Positions 1 to 9,103 of a DNA stretch of 64,000 bases are shown one piece after another. The translations under genes were made by a program, and so were the position numbers. Positions within the stretch are counted from its first letter, which is position 1. The number at the start of each line of letters is the position of its first letter. The notes beneath the pieces are model-generated. The model made no database searches and was not told the origin of the DNA. It saw only the letters and a program-made list of their open reading frames with translations. Source of the stretch: Klebsiella quasivariicola (lineage in GTDB: Bacteria > Pseudomonadota > Gammaproteobacteria > Enterobacterales > Enterobacteriaceae); assembly GCF_002269255.1 (NCBI RefSeq), contig NZ_CP022823.1, forward strand, positions 4,526,001 to 4,590,000, given 5' to 3'.

Positions 1-1
1 G

Positions 2-274
2 GCTCTGGCCCGTCAGGCGCATCACGCCCCCCTTGTCGATCGCCTCAGCGCCTTGCAAAACATCCTCAGCGACACGCCAGGGATCCGTCTGCGGGCGCTG
101 AGCTGGGATGCCGCGGGCAACCGTCTGCAGCTGGAAATCGCCGCGGTCTCTTCCCGGGCGCTGGAGCAGTTTACCCAGCGGGCGCAGCCGCGGTTTCGCG
201 TCCGGCCGGGCGACATGATCACGAAACCGGATGGCATTGAAGGACAACTGACGCTGGAGGAAATCGATGGCTAA
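2..274 (+). CDS. pulL: Type II secretion protein L, C-terminal part (5' end outside window)
   Basis: An open frame enters from the left edge and stops at 274. It encodes about 90 residues, the periplasmic ferredoxin-like end of a GspL/PulL protein. GspL anchors the secretion ATPase GspE to the inner membrane and pairs with GspM. The identification rests mainly on position: the next three genes are recognisable as M, N and O of the same operon. The stop codon overlaps the pulM start by 8 bases, as expected for translational coupling. The start codon and cytoplasmic domain lie outside the window. Confidence 0.8.
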   Translation, partial: ALARQAHHAPLVDRLSALQNILSDTPGIRLRALSWDAAGNRLQLEIAAVSSRALEQFTQRAQPRFRVRPGDMITKPDGIEGQLTLEEIDG

Positions 275-752
275 TCTGCTTATCTGGTGGCGGCAGCGCA
301 CACCGTCCGAGCAGCGCCTGCTGCTGTGCCTCGCGGGGCTGCTGGTGGTCTGCGCCCTCTGGTATGGACTGTGGCAGCCCTGGCGAGCCCGCGAGGCGCA
401 GTGGCGGCAAACCCTGGTGAAAGAACAGGCCAGCCTGCGCTGGATGACGGAGCAGGCTCCGCGCCTGCAGCAGCTCAGCCAGCAGCCCACGCCTGCGGCA
501 AAAGAGGCCCTCACCGCGCTGGTGATGCGCGAGGCGGCGAGCCACGGGCTGGCCGTCGTCCGCCTGCAGCCGCAGGGAAAACGTCTGCAGGTCACCCTCC
601 AGCCCTGTACCTTCCAGGCGCTGATCGACTGGCTGGACGCCCCGGCGATGCGCGGCGTCAACGCGGTTTCGCTGTCCGTGACCGGGCAGCCGTCGCGGCC
701 CGGCTGGGTCACGGTCAACCATCTGCTGCTGGAGCGCGACGATGAAAGCTAA
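267..752 (+). CDS. pulM: Type II secretion inner-membrane protein M
   Basis: This 161-residue protein has a short cytoplasmic N-terminus, one hydrophobic segment at about residues 18-36 and a periplasmic remainder, which is the GspM plan and usual length. GspM interacts with GspL in the inner-membrane platform of the type II secretion system, which exports folded enzymes such as pullulanase in Klebsiella. The periplasmic part has a coiled-coil-like stretch after the membrane segment and a small alpha/beta domain at the C-terminus. The gene overlaps pulL upstream and pulN downstream, so L, M, N and O are one transcription unit. Confidence 0.88.
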   Translation: MANLLIWWRQRTPSEQRLLLCLAGLLVVCALWYGLWQPWRAREAQWRQTLVKEQASLRWMTEQAPRLQQLSQQPTPAAKEALTALVMREAASHGLAVVRLQPQGKRLQVTLQPCTFQALIDWLDAPAMRGVNAVSLSVTGQPSRPGWVTVNHLLLERDDES

Positions 753-1488
753 AGCGATCGCCGGTGGACTGCTGCTGGTGCTCTATCTGTTGTGGCTCGC
801 CGCCACGGCTCCGGCGCGCCTGCTGACCCCCATGCTGCCGCCCGGCGTTCAGGTGGGCCACCTCAGCGGCAGCGTCTGGCGCGGCGAGGCGCAGCCGATC
901 TACTGGCATGGCGAACGGCTTGAACGACTGGCGTGGTCGCTGACCCTGGCTGGCTGGCAGATCGCGCTCAGCGATCCGCGCGGGGTGGAAGGCCAGGCCC
1001 GGCTGTGGGGCCTGCGCGAACTGAGCCTGCAGGAGGGGCGGCTCACCGCTCCCGCCAGCCTGCTCAGCCGCTGGTTGATGCCAACGATGCCGGTCAGCGC
1101 GGATGGGGAAGTCACCTTCACCCTCACCGAAGGGCGGTTCAGTGACGGGCGCTGTCGGCAAATTACCGCCGGTGGCGCGCTGTGGCGGCAGGCCCGACTG
1201 CACTCCCCGGTCGGCAGCCTGGAGCTGGCTCAGGTTAATGGCACCTTCCGCTGCACGGCAGACGGCGCCGTGGCGCTGACCCTCCGTCAGGACTCTCATC
1301 AGCTGAGCCTCAGCGGCCAGGGAACCCTGTCGCCCGATGGCCGCTATCTGTTTCGCGGTACGCTGCAGCCCCGGCAGGGGATGCCGCCGCTGCTGGCACT
1401 GCTGGTCACGCGCCCGACAGGGAATAACGCCCCGGGCCCGACGCCGTGGCAGCTACAGGGAAAATGGTTACACCAGGAGCAAAAATGA
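742..1488 (+). CDS. pulN: Type II secretion protein N
   Basis: This 248-residue protein has a single N-terminal membrane anchor (about residues 5-25) and a large periplasmic beta-rich domain, matching GspN. GspN is found in only some type II secretion systems, including the Klebsiella pul system, and is often dispensable. The start overlaps the end of pulM by 11 bases, and its TGA stop overlaps the ATG of pulO in an ATGA arrangement. The assignment combines gene order with the length and topology of the family. Confidence 0.85.
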   Translation: MKAKAIAGGLLLVLYLLWLAATAPARLLTPMLPPGVQVGHLSGSVWRGEAQPIYWHGERLERLAWSLTLAGWQIALSDPRGVEGQARLWGLRELSLQEGRLTAPASLLSRWLMPTMPVSADGEVTFTLTEGRFSDGRCRQITAGGALWRQARLHSPVGSLELAQVNGTFRCTADGAVALTLRQDSHQLSLSGQGTLSPDGRYLFRGTLQPRQGMPPLLALLVTRPTGNNAPGPTPWQLQGKWLHQEQK

Positions 1489-2285
1489 CGACATTAGCCG
1501 CATTATCGCTGCACTTCCCCCTTGTCTGGTATGGCTTCCTGCTGCTGTTCGGTCTGGCGCTGGGCAGCTTTTACAATGTGGTGATCTATCGTCTGCCGCG
1601 CATGCTGACCCAGACCGCGGACGATGAGCGGATAACCCTCAGCACCCCGGGATCATCCTGCCCGCAGTGCCGCCAGCCGATCGCCTGGCGGGACAATATC
1701 CCGCTGCTCAGCTTCTTCTGGCTGGGCCGTCGCGCCCGCTGCTGTCAGGCGAGCATCGCGTGGAGCTATCCGCTGACCGAGCTGGCCACCGGCCTGTTGT
1801 TTATGCTCGCCGGGGCATTGCTCGCGCCGGGCCTGCCGCTGGCGGGCGGGCTGGTGCTACTCTCGTTCCTGCTGATACTGGCGCGGATTGACGCCCGGAC
1901 CCAGCTGCTGCCCGACCGTCTGACGCTGCCCCTGCTGTGGGCCGGGCTGCTGTTCAATCTTAACGAGGTGTACATTGCCCTGCCGGAGGCGGTCGCCGGG
2001 GCGATGGCCGGTTATCTGGCGCTGTGGTCGGTGTACTGGCTGTTCCGCCTGCTGACCGGGAAAGAGGCGCTGGGCTATGGCGATTTTAAGCTGCTGGCGG
2101 CGCTGGGCGCCTGGTGCGGCTGGCAGGTTCTGCCGCAGGTGCTGTTGCTCGCTTCGGCCAGCGGGCTGGTATGGACCCTGCTGCAACGCCTGTGGACCCG
2201 GCAGTCGCTACAGCAGCCGCTGGCCTTTGGCCCCTGGCTGGCGCTGGCGGGAGGGGGCACTTTTCTCTGGCAGCAGATGGTCTAG
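1485..2285 (+). CDS. pulO: Prepilin peptidase / N-methyltransferase
   Basis: This 266-residue polytopic membrane protease removes the leader peptide from pseudopilins of the type II system and methylates the new N-terminus. The start at 1485 is preceded by AGGAGC; an upstream in-frame start would add 13 residues inside pulN and is less likely. The catalytic aspartates are visible in the motifs IDARTQLLPD and GYGDFK. The zinc loop has the first CxxC pair (C59, C62), but the second pair is altered: the usual third cysteine position (84) is alanine and two cysteines sit side by side at 86-87. It is the last gene of the pul operon and converges on hrpB. Confidence 0.92.
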   Translation: MTTLAALSLHFPLVWYGFLLLFGLALGSFYNVVIYRLPRMLTQTADDERITLSTPGSSCPQCRQPIAWRDNIPLLSFFWLGRRARCCQASIAWSYPLTELATGLLFMLAGALLAPGLPLAGGLVLLSFLLILARIDARTQLLPDRLTLPLLWAGLLFNLNEVYIALPEAVAGAMAGYLALWSVYWLFRLLTGKEALGYGDFKLLAALGAWCGWQVLPQVLLLASASGLVWTLLQRLWTRQSLQQPLAFGPWLALAGGGTFLWQQMV

Positions 2286-2302
2286 CGTTTACGAGCCGAC
2301 TG

Positions 2303-2324
2303 GCCGGGCAGGATACCGCCCGGC
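2303..2324. terminator. Hairpin between convergent pulO and hrpB
   Basis: GCCGGGC pairs with GCCCGGC across an 8-base loop in the short gap between two converging genes. There is no clear U-tract, so it could be a terminator on either strand or a REP-like stem. Confidence 0.45.
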
Positions 2325-2332
2325 AGCGGCGG

Positions 2333-4762
2333 CTACGAATATTTTTTGCTACGGCGGGTCGGGGCGGTGTTGGCCGGATCGTCCGGCCAGACGTGTTTCG
2401 GGTAGCGTCCCTTCATCTCTTTCTGCACCTCACGGTAGCTCCCCTGCCAGAAGGCGCTCAGGTCGCGGGTGATCTGCAGTGGACGCTGGGCGGGCGACAG
2501 CAGCTCCAGCACCAGCGGCACTCGCCCCTCGGCGATCACCGGGTTCGTGGCTTCGCCGAACATCTCCTGCATACGCACCGCCAGCGCCGGCGGGTTTTCC
2601 GCATGGTAGCGGATCGCCAGACGACTGCCGGTCGGCACGGTATAGTGCGTCGGCAGCTCGCGATCCAGCTTCTGGCGCAGCGGCCACGGCAGCCAGTCCT
2701 GGAGCGCCTGACGCAGATCCAGCGCCTTCAGCGCCCGCAGGGAATGGACGCCGTTCATCTGCGGCAACAGCCATGCCTCCAGCGAAGCCAGTAGCGAAGC
2801 GTCATCCACCGCGGGCCATGCCTCTTCCGGCAGCCACTGCGCCGCGCAGTGCAGCCGCAGGCGCAGCTGCTCGGCCTCTGGCGTCCAGTTAAGCACCCCG
2901 AGGCCTTTCTCACGAATACCGTTGAGCATCGCCTGATGCAGCTCCGCCTCAGAGGGCTTCGCCAGCGGCTGGGTCTTGATCACCAGCTGGCCTATTACCG
3001 TCCGCCGCCAGGCTTTCAGGGTACCCTGGGCCTCATCCCACTCCACCGTGTCGGAACGCTGCGCCAGCTCGGGACGGGCGGCGATCAGCTCGCCGATATC
3101 CACCGGCAGAGCCAGCAGCATGCGGGCATCCGGCGAGGCGCTGCCCTGCAGCAGCAGCGGAGCGATCAGCCACTCGTGGCGGCCGAGCGCGTCGTCGGCG
3201 TCCAGCATCGCGCCCATGCCGTTCGCCAGCTGGTAGCGCCCCTCCTGGCCGCGGCGACGAGCGATGCGATCGGCGAAGGCCGACGCCAGCAGCGCCGCCA
3301 TTTCTCCGGCATCGGGCTGGCCGCCGCGGCGGGCCAGACGCTTCATCAGCTGCTGCGCCCGCTGCTGCCAGTTGGCCTGCTGGCGGGAAAAGACAGCGCC
3401 CAGATCCACCAGCCCGCCGCGCGGCGGCTCCTCGAGGATCGCCGCCAGCCTGGCCGCTGTCGCCGCCTCGTCATCGGTCTGCGCAGCGGCCAGCATCGCC
3501 GCCAGCCGCGGCTCGTTGCCAAGGGTCGCCATTTTGCGGCCAAACGCCGACAGCCGCTCGCCGTCCAGCGCCGACAGCGCCTCCAGCAGGCGGCGCGCAG
3601 CGGCCAGGTTGACCGCCGGCGGTTGATCCAGCCAGGCCAGGGCGGCCGGATCGTGGCAGCCCCACTGCAGCAGCTCCAGCAGCAGCGCCGACAGATCGCT
3701 GTGCAGGATCTCCGGTTCGCTCTGCGCCGCCGCCCGTTCGGCCTGTTCTTTGCCGAGCAAATGCAGGCAGATCCCCGGGGAGAGGCGTCCGGCGCGCCCG
3801 GCGCGCTGCGTCATTGATGCCTGGCTGATGCGCTGCGTCACCAGCCGGGTCAGCCCGGTGCGCGGGTCGAAGCGGGCGACCCGCTCCTGGGCGCTGTCGA
3901 CCACCAGGCGGATCCCCTCGATGGTCAGACTGGTCTCGGCAATGTTGGTGGCCAGCACCACTTTGCGCTTTCCGGCTGGCGCCGGAAGGATCGCTTTGCG
4001 CTGCTCGCTTAAGGGCAACGCGCCATACAGCGGGCAGAGAATGACATCCTCCGCCACGCGCTCCGTCAGCTGTTCCTGAACGCGCTGGATCTCGCCGACG
4101 CCGGGCAGAAACAGCAGCATCGACCCCGGTTCCTGCCGCAGGAGATCCGCCGCCGCGACCGCCACCGCCTCATCAAAACGCTGGTGCGCGGAGAGCGGGC
4201 TGAAGCGACGCTCCACCGGATAAGCGCGCCCCTCCGAGACCACCACCGGCGCGTCAGGCAGCAGACGCTGCAGGCGATCGTTATCGAGGGTCGCCGACAT
4301 AATCAGCAGCTTGAGATCGTCACGTAACCCCTGCTGGACGTCGAGCAGCAGGGCCAGGGCCAGATCCGCCTGCAGGCTGCGCTCGTGAAACTCATCGAGG
4401 ATCACCAGCCCCACGCCCGCCAGCTCTGGATCGCGCTGGATCATGCGCGTCAGGATCCCCTCCGTAACCACCTCCAGGCGGGTCTGCGGCCCGACGCAGG
4501 TTTCGGCGCGCATGCGGTAACCCACGGTCTCCCCCGCCTTTTCGCCAAGTAATTCAGCCAGCCGCTGCGCGACATTACGCGCCGCCAGGCGCCTCGGCTC
4601 CAGCAGGATAATGCGTCCCGCGATGTGGCCCTCGGCGAGGATCTGCAGCGGCAGCCAGGTCGATTTCCCGGCGCCGGTCGGCGCATTGAGCAAAACCTGC
4701 GGCGCATGCTGCAGGGCGGATAACAGTTCTGGGAGGACAGCGGCAACCGGCAATGAGGACAC
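2333..4762 (-). CDS. hrpB: ATP-dependent helicase HrpB
   Basis: This 809-residue DEAH-box helicase closely matches E. coli HrpB from end to end. Motifs in order are Walker A GAGKST (residues 30-35), DEFHER, SATL and QRAGRAGR, followed by the HrpB-specific C-terminal region. The start is a GTG at 4760-4762, chosen because the E. coli protein begins with the same MSSLPVAAVLPELL sequence. The cellular role is poorly defined; the related HrpA acts in mRNA processing and ribosome rescue. The gene is monocistronic and diverges from thpR. Confidence 0.96.
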   Translation of the reverse strand: MSSLPVAAVLPELLSALQHAPQVLLNAPTGAGKSTWLPLQILAEGHIAGRIILLEPRRLAARNVAQRLAELLGEKAGETVGYRMRAETCVGPQTRLEVVTEGILTRMIQRDPELAGVGLVILDEFHERSLQADLALALLLDVQQGLRDDLKLLIMSATLDNDRLQRLLPDAPVVVSEGRAYPVERRFSPLSAHQRFDEAVAVAAADLLRQEPGSMLLFLPGVGEIQRVQEQLTERVAEDVILCPLYGALPLSEQRKAILPAPAGKRKVVLATNIAETSLTIEGIRLVVDSAQERVARFDPRTGLTRLVTQRISQASMTQRAGRAGRLSPGICLHLLGKEQAERAAAQSEPEILHSDLSALLLELLQWGCHDPAALAWLDQPPAVNLAAARRLLEALSALDGERLSAFGRKMATLGNEPRLAAMLAAAQTDDEAATAARLAAILEEPPRGGLVDLGAVFSRQQANWQQRAQQLMKRLARRGGQPDAGEMAALLASAFADRIARRRGQEGRYQLANGMGAMLDADDALGRHEWLIAPLLLQGSASPDARMLLALPVDIGELIAARPELAQRSDTVEWDEAQGTLKAWRRTVIGQLVIKTQPLAKPSEAELHQAMLNGIREKGLGVLNWTPEAEQLRLRLHCAAQWLPEEAWPAVDDASLLASLEAWLLPQMNGVHSLRALKALDLRQALQDWLPWPLRQKLDRELPTHYTVPTGSRLAIRYHAENPPALAVRMQEMFGEATNPVIAEGRVPLVLELLSPAQRPLQITRDLSAFWQGSYREVQKEMKGRYPKHVWPDDPANTAPTRRSKKYS

Positions 4763-4834
4763 AAAAGGCTCCGGGGGTTAACATTCAGGGGCTCGCATTG
4801 TAGCATCCCCCTAATTCATTACCGAGTCTCTATC

Positions 4835-5371
4835 ATGTCTGAGCCGAAAAGGCTGTTTTTTGCGCTTGAACTGCCGTCTGTCGTCCAGAAGCAGATTGTC
4901 CAGTGGCGGGCAACGCACTTCCCCGAAGATGCCGGCAGGCCCATCGCGGCGGATAATCTTCATCTGACGCTGGCGTTTCTCGGCGAGGTGAGCGCGGAAA
5001 AACAGCGGGCGCTGGCCGCCCTTGCCGGCCGCCTGCGTCAGCCGGGCTTTACCCTGACGCTGGACGATGCCGGACAGTGGCTGCGCTCGCGGGTGGTGTG
5101 GCTCGGAACCCGTCAGCCGCCGCGCGGCCTGCTGCAGCTCGCCAGCATGCTGCGCGCTCAGGCGGCGCGCAGCGGCTGCTACCAGAGCCCGCAGCCGTTT
5201 CACCCGCATATTACCCTGTGGCGCGACGCCCGCCAGGCGGTGCCGATCCCGGCTCCCGGCTTTCGCTGGACGTTTCCGGTGAACGAGTTCGTGCTGTTTG
5301 AGTCCAGCTTTAGCCGCGGGCGCACGCGCTACACGGCGCTGGAACGTTATCCGTTTGATAAGGAAAGTTGA
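4835..5371 (+). CDS. thpR: RNA 2',3'-cyclic phosphodiesterase
   Basis: This 178-residue member of the 2H phosphoesterase family was formerly called LigT. Two catalytic HxTx motifs are visible: HLTL at residues 43-46 and HITL near residue 128. The enzyme opens 2',3'-cyclic phosphates to 2'-phosphates and in vitro can join tRNA halves through 2'-5' bonds. It diverges from hrpB, and its TGA overlaps the sfsA ATG by one base, so the two are probably co-translated, as in E. coli. Confidence 0.95.
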   Translation: MSEPKRLFFALELPSVVQKQIVQWRATHFPEDAGRPIAADNLHLTLAFLGEVSAEKQRALAALAGRLRQPGFTLTLDDAGQWLRSRVVWLGTRQPPRGLLQLASMLRAQAARSGCYQSPQPFHPHITLWRDARQAVPIPAPGFRWTFPVNEFVLFESSFSRGRTRYTALERYPFDKES

Positions 5372-6087
5372 TGCAGTTTGATCCGCCGTTGCAGCCCGCC
5401 ATTTTGCTTAAACGTTACAAACGATTTCTTGCTGACGTGGTCACCCCCGATGGTCGCGAGCTGACGCTCCACTGCCCGAATACCGGGGCAATGACCGGTT
5501 GCGCCGCCCCGGGCGACACCGTCTGGTATTCCACCTCGGCCAATGCGAAGCGCAAATATGCCCACACCTGGGAATTAACTGAAACGCAGCAAGGCGCGAT
5601 TATTTGCGTCAATACGCTGCGCGCAAATTCGCTGGCGAAAGAGGCGATTTCTGCCGGGATAATTCCTGAACTTTCAGGCTATAACCAGCTGAAAAGCGAA
5701 GTGAAATATGGCGAAGAAAATAGCCGTATCGATATTATGTTACAGGCAGATGACCGACAAAACTGCTATATTGAAGTGAAATCGGTTACGTTGGCGGAGA
5801 AAGAATACGGTTATTTCCCCGATGCAGTGACCACGCGCGGCCAGAAGCACCTGCGGGAGCTGATGGCCGTCGCGGCGAATGGCGACCGCGCGGTGATTTT
5901 ATTTGCCATCCTGCATTCGGCAATTGACCGTTTTTCTCCCGCGCATCATATTGATGCCAGATACGCACAGCTGTTAACAGAAGCCCAGGACAAGGGGGTG
6001 GAAATTCTCGCCTGGAAAGCGGAACTTTCTACGACGAGGATGACTCTGAATAAGCCGATCGCCGTGGTGTTAAACCCCGGTAAATAA
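5371..6087 (+). CDS. sfsA: SfsA family DNA-binding / sugar fermentation stimulation protein
   Basis: This 238-residue protein is highly similar to E. coli SfsA throughout. The ATG at 5371 overlaps the thpR stop; a TTG at 5368 is also in frame but less likely. SfsA was found as a multicopy stimulator of maltose genes and binds DNA non-specifically. The family has a PD-(D/E)XK nuclease-like core, and the IEVKSV strand typical of that fold is present near residue 133. The biochemical role is still unclear. Confidence 0.95.
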   Translation: MQFDPPLQPAILLKRYKRFLADVVTPDGRELTLHCPNTGAMTGCAAPGDTVWYSTSANAKRKYAHTWELTETQQGAIICVNTLRANSLAKEAISAGIIPELSGYNQLKSEVKYGEENSRIDIMLQADDRQNCYIEVKSVTLAEKEYGYFPDAVTTRGQKHLRELMAVAANGDRAVILFAILHSAIDRFSPAHHIDARYAQLLTEAQDKGVEILAWKAELSTTRMTLNKPIAVVLNPGK

Positions 6088-6249
6088 GTGGCTAAATAGT
6101 GTTCGGGTCGCAAGCGCGAATACGCTTTTCTTCACAGGGTTGTCAAGTGTAACGTTTAGATAATTGCTATCCGGAAAAGCATCTGCTATTTATAGCGGCC
6201 TGATTTTCCCCCACATGGGGATCGATAGTGCGTGTTAAGGAGAAGCAAC

Positions 6250-6705
6250 ATGCAAGAAGGGCAAAACCGTAAAACATCGTCCCTGAGTATTCTCGCCATC
6301 GCTGGGGTGGAGCCGTACCAAGAGAAACCGGGCGAAGAGTATATGAACGAAGCCCAGCTGGCGCACTTCAAGCGTATTCTTGAAGCATGGCGTAATCAAC
6401 TCAGGGATGAAGTGGATCGCACCGTATCGCACATGCAGGATGAAGCAGCTAACTTCCCGGACCCGGTAGACCGTGCCGCCCAGGAAGAAGAGTTCAGCCT
6501 GGAACTGCGTAACCGCGACCGCGAACGTAAACTGATCAAAAAGATCGAGAAAACGCTGAAAAAAGTTGAAGACGAAGACTTCGGCTACTGCGAATCCTGC
6601 GGCGTGGAGATCGGCATTCGCCGTCTGGAAGCGCGTCCGACAGCGGATCTGTGCATTGACTGCAAAACCCTGGCGGAAATTCGCGAAAAACAGATGGCGG
6701 GCTAA
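6250..6705 (+). CDS. dksA: RNA polymerase-binding transcription factor DksA
   Basis: This 151-residue protein is nearly identical to E. coli DksA. It enters the secondary channel of RNA polymerase and, with ppGpp, represses rRNA promoters and activates amino-acid promoters. The coiled-coil tip aspartates lie in the DPVDRA motif, and the four zinc cysteines are in CESC and CIDC near the C-terminus. The start at 6250 follows TAAGGAG at good spacing and gives the E. coli start MQEGQNRK; an earlier in-frame start at 6232 would add 6 residues and is not supported. A hairpin separates it from gluQRS. Confidence 0.98.
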   Translation: MQEGQNRKTSSLSILAIAGVEPYQEKPGEEYMNEAQLAHFKRILEAWRNQLRDEVDRTVSHMQDEAANFPDPVDRAAQEEEFSLELRNRDRERKLIKKIEKTLKKVEDEDFGYCESCGVEIGIRRLEARPTADLCIDCKTLAEIREKQMAG

Positions 6706-6726
6706 TCCCCTGCTGCCTCACTCTCT

Positions 6727-6745
6727 GGCGGGAGTCTCTCCCGCC
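6727..6745 (+). terminator. Hairpin between dksA and gluQRS
   Basis: GGCGGGAG and CTCCCGCC form a perfect 8-bp stem with a TCT loop, followed by a weak T-rich stretch. It lies in the 59-base gap, so it probably attenuates read-through from dksA into gluQRS, as reported for E. coli. Confidence 0.65.
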
Positions 6746-6764
6746 TGGTTCTGTTGTCCGTACC

Positions 6765-7646
6765 ATGACTGACTCACACTATATAGGGCGCTTTGCTCCC
6801 TCCCCCTCCGGTGAACTCCACTTCGGCTCTCTGATTGCCGCGCTCGGCAGCTACCTGCAAGCCCGCGCGAACCAGGGTATCTGGCGTGTTCGTATTGAAG
6901 ATATCGATCCACCGCGCGAAGTCCCCGGGGCCGCCGATACCATCCTGCGCCAACTTGACCACTATGGCCTGCACTGGGATGGCGACGTGCTCTGGCAGTC
7001 GCAACGGCACGAGGCCTACCGCGAGGCGCTGGCGTGGCTGGGCGAGCAGGGGCTGAGCTACTACTGCACCTGCACCCGTGCGCGGATCCACGCCGTCGGC
7101 GGGATTTACGATGGTCACTGCCGCGACCTTGGGCTGGGGGCGGAAAACGCCGCGCTGCGCCTGCGCCAGACTCGCCCGGTGCTGCAGTTTAGCGACCGCC
7201 TGCGCGGCACGCTCGTCGCCAATGAGCCGCTGGCGCGGGAGGATTTTATTATCCACCGTCGCGACGGGCTGTTTGCCTATAATCTGGCGGTGGTGGTCGA
7301 TGACCACTTCCAGGGGATCACCGAGATCGTTCGCGGCGCCGATCTGATTGAGCCGACGGTGCGGCAGATTTCGCTGTATCAGCATTTTGGCTGGCAGGCC
7401 CCGGACTATCTCCATCTGCCGCTGGCTCTCAATGCTGACGGGAATAAACTCTCTAAACAAAACCACGCGCCGGCGCTGCCGGAAGGCGATCCACGCCCCG
7501 AAATCGTCCGGGCGCTCCGCTTTCTGAATCAGGCAATCCCCGGGGAGTGGCAGGCCCTGAGCATCGACGATTTACTCGCCCAGGCCGTCGCCAACTGGCA
7601 GCCGGCGAAAATCGAGCATTCTCAAATGGCTCCCGCTGAGCTATGA
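6765..7646 (+). CDS. gluQRS: Glutamyl-Q tRNA(Asp) synthetase
   Basis: This 293-residue paralogue of the glutamyl-tRNA synthetase catalytic domain lacks the anticodon-binding domain. It attaches glutamate to queuosine at the wobble base of tRNA(Asp). The class I signatures are HFGS (residues 19-22) and KLSKQ near residue 229. The zinc site is seen as CTC followed by a Tyr and Cys in GGIYDGHC. It lies downstream of dksA behind a hairpin, an arrangement shared with E. coli. Confidence 0.95.
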   Translation: MTDSHYIGRFAPSPSGELHFGSLIAALGSYLQARANQGIWRVRIEDIDPPREVPGAADTILRQLDHYGLHWDGDVLWQSQRHEAYREALAWLGEQGLSYYCTCTRARIHAVGGIYDGHCRDLGLGAENAALRLRQTRPVLQFSDRLRGTLVANEPLAREDFIIHRRDGLFAYNLAVVVDDHFQGITEIVRGADLIEPTVRQISLYQHFGWQAPDYLHLPLALNADGNKLSKQNHAPALPEGDPRPEIVRALRFLNQAIPGEWQALSIDDLLAQAVANWQPAKIEHSQMAPAEL

Positions 7647-7708
7647 TTAGCCGCTATTTTTACACTGTACAGTTGATCTGAAGTCCGTCTGACACTACGA
7701 GGTGCACC

Positions 7709-9103
7709 ATTTTTACCCGAGTCGCTAATTTTTGCCGTAAGGTGCTAAGCCGTGAGGAGCGCGAGGCAGAAGCCGCCGTCGAACCAACGCCTATGACGGT
7801 GATCCCGCGTGAGCAGCATGCTATTTCCCGCAAAGATATCAGTGAAAACGCCCTCAAGGTCATGTACCGCCTCAACAAGGCGGGCTACGAATCCTGGCTG
7901 GTCGGCGGCGGCGTCCGCGACCTGCTGCTTGGCAAAAAGCCAAAAGATTTTGACGTCACCACCAACGCCACGCCGGATCAGGTACGCAAGCTGTTCCGCA
8001 ACTGCCGTCTGGTTGGGCGACGTTTCCGCCTGGCGCATGTCATGTTCGGGCCGGAAATTATTGAGGTCGCCACCTTCCGTGGCCATCACGAAGGGCACAC
8101 CACCGATCGCGTCACCTCCCAGCGGGGCCAGAACGGCATGCTGCTGCGCGATAACATCTTCGGCTCGATCGAGGAAGATGCCCAGCGTCGCGACTTCACC
8201 ATCAACAGCCTCTATTACAGCGTGGCGGACTTTACCGTCCGCGACTACGTCGGCGGTATGAAGGACCTGCAGGATGGCGTGATCCGCCTGATCGGCAATC
8301 CGGAAACCCGTTATCGTGAGGATCCGGTGCGGATGCTGCGCGCCGTGCGCTTTGCCGCCAAGCTGAATATGACCATCAGCCCGGAAACGGCTGAACCGCT
8401 GCCGCGCCTGGCCGCCCTGCTCCACGACGTGCCACCGGCACGTCTGTTCGAGGAGGTGCTCAAGCTGCTGCAGGCCGGGTATGGCTACCAGACCTACATG
8501 CTGCTGCGGGAATACAACCTGTTCCAGCCGCTGTTCCCAACCATCACCCGCTACTTTACCGAGCGCGGCGACAGCCCGATGGAGCGGATCATCAGCCAGG
8601 TGCTGAAGAATACCGATACCCGCATTCATAACGACATGCGCGTCAACCCGGCTTTCCTCTTCGCAGTGATGTTCTGGTATCCGCTGCTGGAAACGGCGCA
8701 GAAAATCGCCCAGGAGAGCGGTCTGGCGTACTACGACGCCTTTGCCCTGGCGATGAACGATGTGCTGGATGAAGCCTGCCGCACGCTGGCGATCCCTAAG
8801 CGCATCACCACCCTTATTCGTGATATCTGGCAGCTGCAGCTGCGCATGTCCCGTCGCCAGGGCAAACGCGCCTGGAAGCTGATGGAGCATCCGAAATTCC
8901 GCGCCGCCTATGACCTGCTGGAGCTGCGCGCAGGCGCCGAGAACAACCACGAACTGCAGCGCCTGACCAAATGGTGGGGCGAATTCCAGGTCGCCGCGCC
9001 GCCGGCGCAAAAAGATATGCTCAACGACCTCGGGGACGATCCGGCGCCGCGCCGTCGCCACCGTCGTCCGCGCAAGCGCGCGCCGCGCCAGGGTAACGCA
9101 TGA
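7709..9103 (+). CDS. pcnB: Poly(A) polymerase I, with an AUU start codon
   Basis: This enzyme adds 3' poly(A) tails that mark RNAs for decay and controls ColE1-type plasmid copy number. The nucleotidyltransferase motif VGGGVRDLLLG is followed by the DFDV catalytic aspartates, then the tRNA-nucleotidyltransferase-type domains and a basic C-terminus. No ATG or GTG gives the family N-terminus. An in-frame ATT at 7709-7711, preceded by ACGAGGTG, yields FTRVANFCRKVLSREE after the initiator, matching E. coli PcnB, which is known to initiate at AUU. The length is then 464 residues. A GTG at 7742 would lose 11 conserved residues. folK overlaps by 4 bases. Confidence 0.93.
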   Translation: MFTRVANFCRKVLSREEREAEAAVEPTPMTVIPREQHAISRKDISENALKVMYRLNKAGYESWLVGGGVRDLLLGKKPKDFDVTTNATPDQVRKLFRNCRLVGRRFRLAHVMFGPEIIEVATFRGHHEGHTTDRVTSQRGQNGMLLRDNIFGSIEEDAQRRDFTINSLYYSVADFTVRDYVGGMKDLQDGVIRLIGNPETRYREDPVRMLRAVRFAAKLNMTISPETAEPLPRLAALLHDVPPARLFEEVLKLLQAGYGYQTYMLLREYNLFQPLFPTITRYFTERGDSPMERIISQVLKNTDTRIHNDMRVNPAFLFAVMFWYPLLETAQKIAQESGLAYYDAFALAMNDVLDEACRTLAIPKRITTLIRDIWQLQLRMSRRQGKRAWKLMEHPKFRAAYDLLELRAGAENNHELQRLTKWWGEFQVAAPPAQKDMLNDLGDDPAPRRRHRRPRKRAPRQGNA

